A DNA stretch of 64,000 nucleotides, taken from the NCBI GenBank assembly GCA_029547705.1, contig JAKPOU010000041.1:62001-126000 (forward strand), given 5' to 3'. Under the pieces are notes generated by a model. It saw nothing but the letters and a program-made list of their open reading frames with translations. It had not been told where the DNA came from and searched no databases. This DNA is from Bacteroidota bacterium (lineage in GTDB: Bacteria > Bacteroidota > Bacteroidia > Bacteroidales > VadinHA17). The translations under genes were made by a program, and so were the position numbers. Shown here in pieces: positions 60,063 through 64,000 of the stretch (position 1 is its first letter; each line of letters begins with the position of its first letter).

Positions 60063-62048
60063 ATGAAGAAGAAAATATCGCTGTTGTTGTTTTTACTGCT
60101 GGTCCCGGTCCCGGTCTTATTTTCCGCCTCTGCCCCGGAAAACAGGATAAGATCGTTTGATCTGTACATTCTCCTTTCGAGGATGGATCTGGACAGGCCG
60201 GAACTTGACAGGGTAAAGGCATCATATGGAAACCCCGCAATTGTTGCGGAAGAATTGCTCAGATACTTCAAATCACGTTCCTCTGTCAGGCATCTTGTTG
60301 ACCGTCAGGATAAAAGTGAAGAACATGAGAAAGCTGTATCGGATACTGACCTCAGGATAGCCGGCAATGCCCTGGAGCATGTTTTTATCGGCCAGCCTTC
60401 CTATCCTCCGGTATTCTGCGGGGATGATATAAACTGGGCCATGCGTCCCGTGCCTGACAATGAATGGATCTGGCAGCTGAACAGGATGTATTTCTGGGAT
60501 TCCATGGCGAAAGTTTACCGGGCTACCGGTGATGAGAAGTATGCCGCGGAATGGTGCAGTCAGCTGATAGACTGGACGAAAAAGAATCCCAGAGACAGCA
60601 GCCATGACTATGCCTGGAGATCCATTGAAGCGGGAATAAGGGCCCATTCCTGGACAGGTCTTTTCCAGTATTTTATCGGTTCTCCTCATTTCAACGCGGA
60701 AGTGCTGGTGGCCTTTCTCAACAGCATGCATGATCATGCCGCCTATCTGATGACGCAGTACAGAAGCAAAAGCAACTGGGCTCTCATGGAAGCTGAAGGA
60801 CTGGCTTTCACCGCCATTTTCTTTCCTGAATTCCGGGAATCGGAAGTATGGCGCGGAGAAGCTTTCAGGCGGCTGAACAGTGAGATAAACATACAGGTTT
60901 ACCCCGACGGCTATCAGCGTGAACTTGCAATGAGTTACCACGCCGGTTGTATCGACTGGTTCCTGAGAACATTGAATCTTGCGGTGATGAACGGATTCGG
61001 CGATGCATTTCCGGAAAGTTATCTGCGGGTTGTTGAAAAAATGTGTGAGGTTCCGGTGAAAATGACATTTCCGGATGGTTCCTCAACCCAGTTCGGTGAT
61101 TCCTGGGCCGGAGAACCCGGAATGTATTACGGCAGGATCAGGAAATGGGCAGAAATGTTCGGAAGGGAAGATTTCCTTTATGTTTCCTCAGGGGGCAGCG
61201 AGGGGGTCATTCCGGATTCAACAGCCTGGGCCATGCCTATAAGCGGATTTTATTCCATGCGCAGCGGATGGGATGAGGACGCAGTATGTCTCGTTCTGAA
61301 ATGCGGTCCGGATGGCGGAGGACACTGTCATCCCGACAATGGCAGCTTTGAATTGTATGCCGGAGGCCGGCATCTGATGCCTGATGCCGGAAGCTATATC
61401 TACAGCGGGGATCCTGAAGGCAGAAGATGGTTCCGGCAGACAAGGGTACATCAGACTCTTACCCTCAACGGTGCCGATTCGGATTATGCCCCGGGGCTGC
61501 TGTTGTGGAAACCGGGGGAGAATCTTGATGTGCTGGTGGTGGAAAATGATAGTTACCCCGGTCTTACTCACCGCCGTGCAGTAATGTTTGTGGAAAAGAA
61601 ATATTTTATAATTATTGATGAGGCAAGCGGAGAAGCCACAGGCAATATTGATCTGCATTTTCAGCTCGCGCCGGGCAGGGCAGTCTTTGACCATGGCAGA
61701 TTCCTTGCCAGGTCAGATTTTGCGGAAGGCTGGAATGTCATGGTTCAGGCCATGCCCCGGAAAAGGATGAAAATGGCTGAAGAAGAAGGGCAGGTCTCTT
61801 TTGTTTATGGTGAAAAGGAAAAACGGCCGGCATTTTGTTACAGCATCAGGAAGGAAAAAGTGGATGAGATCATCAGATTCGTCACAGTTGTATTTCCCTA
61901 TCAGGGTATTCAGCCGGAAGTGAAAGTAAAAACCTCAGGAAAAACTGCTCCGGGCAGCCGGGGAATCCGGCTGAAGGTCAGATCGGGCAGGTCGTTCCGC
62001 CGGATAGGATATGATCTTCAGAATGAGCGGTCAGCTTTCAGGCAGTGA
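60063..62048 (+). CDS. Heparinase II/III-like polysaccharide lyase
   Basis: 661 residues with a signal peptide (MKKKISLLLFLLLVPVPVLFSAS). The N-terminal (alpha/alpha) toroid has the Hepar_II_III_N-like segments SNWALMEAEGLAFTAIFFPEF and YPDGYQRELAMSYHAGCIDWF, with catalytic-type Asn, Tyr and His residues. The C-terminal beta-sandwich carries GGGHCHPDNGSFELYAGGRHLMPDAGSYIYSGDPEG, the heparinase II/III signature with a metal- or substrate-binding His. Families PL12, PL15, PL17 and PL21 share this design and cleave uronic-acid polysaccharides such as heparan, alginate or ulvan fragments; the substrate cannot be set here. It stands next to a peptidase, not inside a glycan locus. Confidence 0.9.
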   Translation: MKKKISLLLFLLLVPVPVLFSASAPENRIRSFDLYILLSRMDLDRPELDRVKASYGNPAIVAEELLRYFKSRSSVRHLVDRQDKSEEHEKAVSDTDLRIAGNALEHVFIGQPSYPPVFCGDDINWAMRPVPDNEWIWQLNRMYFWDSMAKVYRATGDEKYAAEWCSQLIDWTKKNPRDSSHDYAWRSIEAGIRAHSWTGLFQYFIGSPHFNAEVLVAFLNSMHDHAAYLMTQYRSKSNWALMEAEGLAFTAIFFPEFRESEVWRGEAFRRLNSEINIQVYPDGYQRELAMSYHAGCIDWFLRTLNLAVMNGFGDAFPESYLRVVEKMCEVPVKMTFPDGSSTQFGDSWAGEPGMYYGRIRKWAEMFGREDFLYVSSGGSEGVIPDSTAWAMPISGFYSMRSGWDEDAVCLVLKCGPDGGGHCHPDNGSFELYAGGRHLMPDAGSYIYSGDPEGRRWFRQTRVHQTLTLNGADSDYAPGLLLWKPGENLDVLVVENDSYPGLTHRRAVMFVEKKYFIIIDEASGEATGNIDLHFQLAPGRAVFDHGRFLARSDFAEGWNVMVQAMPRKRMKMAEEEGQVSFVYGEKEKRPAFCYSIRKEKVDEIIRFVTVVFPYQGIQPEVKVKTSGKTAPGSRGIRLKVRSGRSFRRIGYDLQNERSAFRQ

Positions 62049-62168
62049 TGAAGAAGCTTCTGCAGGAATGTTGATTTAAAATTGATAAAAAACCACTGTC
62101 CATGAATAAATCCGTATCAATTTATACTTAGAGTTTATTATATTGGACCAGAAATTAATCCAGTAAAT

Positions 62169-63299
62169 ATGATTACAGGGATACTCAGGGAGCCGGCCGG
62201 TGAAAAAAGGGTAGCAATGCTTCCTGCCGAGGCGGCTCTCCTAAAAAAACTTGGAGCTGAAGTAATTATAGAAAAAAATGCCGGTCTTGCTTCTTTTTCT
62301 GCTGATGAGGAATATTTAAAGAATGAAATTCCCTCATTTCCCAGACAGGAAATTTTTACCAGGTCCGATCTGATCCTTTCCGTCAATTCCGTTCCCCTAT
62401 GCGACCTGGATCTGTGTCGTGAAGGACAGGTTCTCTGTTCTGTTGTCAATGTTGCGGAAAACCGTGAGTGGCTGGAGAAAGCCAGGTCAGCCGGACTGAC
62501 CGTGCTGGCTCTTGACATCATTCCCCGGACCACGCGGGCGCAGGCCATGGATATTCTTTCATCCATGGCAACAGTGTCGGGTTACAAGGCTGTTCTTGAT
62601 GCGGCTAACCGTCTTCCCGCGTTCTTTCCCATGTTCATGTCGGCAGCAGGTACAATCAAACCGGCCAGAATGCTGATTCTTGGTGCCGGGGTGGCAGGTC
62701 TGCAGGCCCTGGCCATTGCACGAAAACTGGGTGCGGTGGTTGAGGTCTTTGATGTCAGGTCTGCAGTGAGGGAGGAGGTGGAGAGCCTTGGTGGCAGGTT
62801 TGTTGAAGTGGAAGGTGCCAGGGAGGACCAATCTGCAGGAGGCTATGCCGTTGAACAGACCGAAGAATTCCAGGCGAAACAGCGGGAACTTATTCAGCAA
62901 CGTGCAATAGCATCTGATGTTGTCATTGCCAGTGCACAGATACCGGGTAAAAGGGCACCGCTTTTGCTTCAGGGAGAAACAGTCAGATCCATGAAACCGG
63001 GATCGGTGATAATTGATCTTGCAGCCTCATCGGGAGGAAACTGTGAACTTACCGAAAACGGGAAAATAATCAGTGTGAATGGAGTCGAAATAGTCGGAAA
63101 ATCCGATTATCCTTCGGATATGCCGGCAGATGCCAGCAAGATGTTCGGGAACAATATCGTCAATTTCATGAAAATTTTGCTCGGCCAGGAAGGCAGCCTG
63201 ATGCTTGATATGGAGAATGAAATCATCCGGGGCACCACTGCAGTCCATGCCGGTGAATATGTAAGTGACAGAGCGAGGCAATTGTTAAATATCAAATAG
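62169..63299 (+). CDS. pntA: NAD(P) transhydrogenase subunit alpha, part 1 (PntAA)
   Basis: Soluble NAD(H)-binding domain I of the proton-translocating transhydrogenase. 376 residues: MITGILREPAGEKRVAMLPAEAALLKKLGAEVIIEKNAG is the family start; the NAD-binding GAGVAGLQALAIARKLGAVVEVFDVR follows. The RQD-loop region is here read as GAREDQSAGGYAVEQ. Three-gene form (pntAA, pntAB, pntB) as in many Gram-negatives. It lies 121 bp after the lyase gene; no clear promoter is visible. It couples NADH to NADPH formation through proton entry, complementing the hydrogenase. Confidence 0.93.
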   Translation: MITGILREPAGEKRVAMLPAEAALLKKLGAEVIIEKNAGLASFSADEEYLKNEIPSFPRQEIFTRSDLILSVNSVPLCDLDLCREGQVLCSVVNVAENREWLEKARSAGLTVLALDIIPRTTRAQAMDILSSMATVSGYKAVLDAANRLPAFFPMFMSAAGTIKPARMLILGAGVAGLQALAIARKLGAVVEVFDVRSAVREEVESLGGRFVEVEGAREDQSAGGYAVEQTEEFQAKQRELIQQRAIASDVVIASAQIPGKRAPLLLQGETVRSMKPGSVIIDLAASSGGNCELTENGKIISVNGVEIVGKSDYPSDMPADASKMFGNNIVNFMKILLGQEGSLMLDMENEIIRGTTAVHAGEYVSDRARQLLNIK

Positions 63300-63307
63300 G
63301 TCAATAT

Positions 63308-63610
63308 ATGGAAAATGTACTGGGTTTCTTCTTGCAGCACAGGGAAGCAATTTTCATTGTTATCCTTTCTGTTTTTCTGGGAATAGAAGTGATAAGCCAT
63401 GTTCCCGCAATCCTTCACACACCACTCATGTCTGGAGCCAATGCCATCCACGGGGTAGTCATCATCGGAGCCATTATTGTAATGGGGCATGCTGACACGA
63501 CCGGATCCATGATACTTGGATTCCTGGCTGTTGTGCTTGGCACCCTGAATGTTGTTGGCGGATTTGTCGTGACCGACAGAATGCTGGAAATGTTTAAAAA
63601 GAAGAAATAA
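63308..63610 (+). CDS. NAD(P) transhydrogenase subunit alpha, part 2 (PntAB)
   Basis: 100-residue membrane part of the alpha subunit with about three to four helices (FIVILSVFLGIEVISHVPAILHTPLMSGANAIHGVVIIGAIIVMG and ILGFLAVVLGTLNVVGGFVVTDRMLEMFKKK). The HTPLMSG[AT]NA and GGFxVTDRMLxMF motifs are diagnostic. It starts eight bases after pntAA. The split from domain I is the normal arrangement in this subtype. Confidence 0.94.
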   Translation: MENVLGFFLQHREAIFIVILSVFLGIEVISHVPAILHTPLMSGANAIHGVVIIGAIIVMGHADTTGSMILGFLAVVLGTLNVVGGFVVTDRMLEMFKKKK

Positions 63611-63640
63611 GCTTTTCTGAAAATAAAAAACCTCGGCGGA

Positions 63641-64000
63641 ATGAACGAATTAACCCTGTTTCCCTATGGTATCTCAATACTGGAGATCATCTATGTTGTT
63701 TCCTCTGTTCTGTTTATACTGGGTTTGAAGAAGCTGAGCCACCCCCTCACTGCACGGAGGGGAAACATTCTTGCAGCTGTCGGAATGGGCCTAGCCATAG
63801 TCGCGACGATACTTTTTCATAAAAAAGACGGTGAAGCAATAGGAAATATTCCCTGGATCATTGCAGCAATAGTTGCAGGAACGATTATAGGCTGGGTGAT
63901 TGCAGTGAGAGTGAAAATGACTGCAATGCCCCAGCTGGTATCCTTCTTCAACGGTATGGGAGGAGCTGCCGCTGCTCTTATTTCAATGATGGAATTCCCT
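63641..64000 (+). CDS. pntB: NAD(P) transhydrogenase subunit beta, partial (window end)
   Basis: Opens at the ATG at 63641, 30 bases after pntAB, and continues in frame to 64000 (120 codons, C-terminus outside the window). Visible helices include FPYGISILEIIYVVSSVLFILGLKKLSHPLTARRGN, then GMGLAIVATILF, and WIIAAIVAGTIIGWVIAVRVKMTAMPQLVSFFNGMGGAAAALISM. RVKMTAMPQ[LM]V[AS][FL]FNGxGGxAA is the PntB signature. The NADP-binding domain III should follow. Confidence 0.93.
   Translation, partial: MNELTLFPYGISILEIIYVVSSVLFILGLKKLSHPLTARRGNILAAVGMGLAIVATILFHKKDGEAIGNIPWIIAAIVAGTIIGWVIAVRVKMTAMPQLVSFFNGMGGAAAALISMMEFP

Noticed and set aside
1-64000. CRISPR arrays, insertion sequences, phage genes or integration sites
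   Set aside because: No regularly spaced direct repeats with unique spacers, transposase or integrase motifs were seen; the tandem repeats present are short and lie in gene leaders.

Overview
This is chromosomal DNA from an anaerobic or facultatively fermentative member of the Bacteroidota (Bacteroidales/Marinilabiliales-like; the species cannot be named from the sequence). Evidence: a SusC/SusD pair, PUR-alpha-like DUF3276, Bacteroidota-type long NusB, YajC, BamD and Rpb6-like omega genes, DUF4835 and DUF5606 proteins, and promoters of the Bacteroidota form TTG-N19-TAnnTTTG in front of tRNA-Pro and trxB. There are no phage genes, insertion sequences or CRISPR arrays; the window is mostly core genome with carbohydrate and redox islands.

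Layout. 1-1.3 kb: partial DUF1080 protein and purC on the minus strand. 1.7-8.2 kb: a fucose-centred run of GH29 fucosidase, GH95 fucosidase, FucP/GluP-family sugar transporter and a URO-D/MtbA-like methyltransferase-fold protein. 8.3 kb: tRNA-Pro(GGG) on the minus strand with its own promoter and terminator. 8.5-14.4 kb: a beta-propeller/phosphoesterase lipoprotein, thioredoxin reductase, a TorD-like chaperone with no visible partner enzyme, and a PLP-dependent acyltransferase of the serine palmitoyltransferase group. 14.6-19.5 kb: bamD, rpoZ, a short coaBC remnant, DUF4835, recN, fabI. 19.5-24.1 kb: BamA/TamA-like porin diverging from hutI-ftcD (end of histidine degradation), with a repeat-rich operator-like element between them. 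24.2-29 kb: susC-susD with a triplicated leader repeat and a good terminator, but no glycosidase. 29-35.5 kb: NlpC/P60 peptidase, a short HD-domain membrane phosphohydrolase, lolA-like, ftsK. 35.8-45.3 kb: argF, DUF456 and DUF3276, then nusB-yajC-ybbR-coaE-dnaJ-like-DUF5606-speB, then mazG, SAM hydrolase and phoH-like. 45.4-51.3 kb: a LysM/periplasmic-binding fusion protein, an ECF sigma factor with two small membrane-linked partners, and a TPR protein. 51.4-55.9 kb: a four-gene NADH-linked [FeFe]-hydrogenase operon preceded by two abutting Rex-like operators. 56-62 kb: M28 peptidase, S9 dipeptidyl peptidase and a heparinase II/III-like lyase. 62.2-64 kb: three-subunit proton-translocating transhydrogenase, cut by the window end.

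How the genes fit together: the cell appears to degrade fucosylated and uronic glycans and protein, ferment the products, and balance NADH/NADPH through a hydrogenase and PntAB. The observations most worth following are the coaBC scar in an otherwise conserved cluster, the hydrogenase accessory protein that has lost every cysteine, the paired Rex-like sites, the tandem Met-Lys-stop repeat behind the dnaJ-like gene, and the sigma-factor module at 47.6-49.2 kb.
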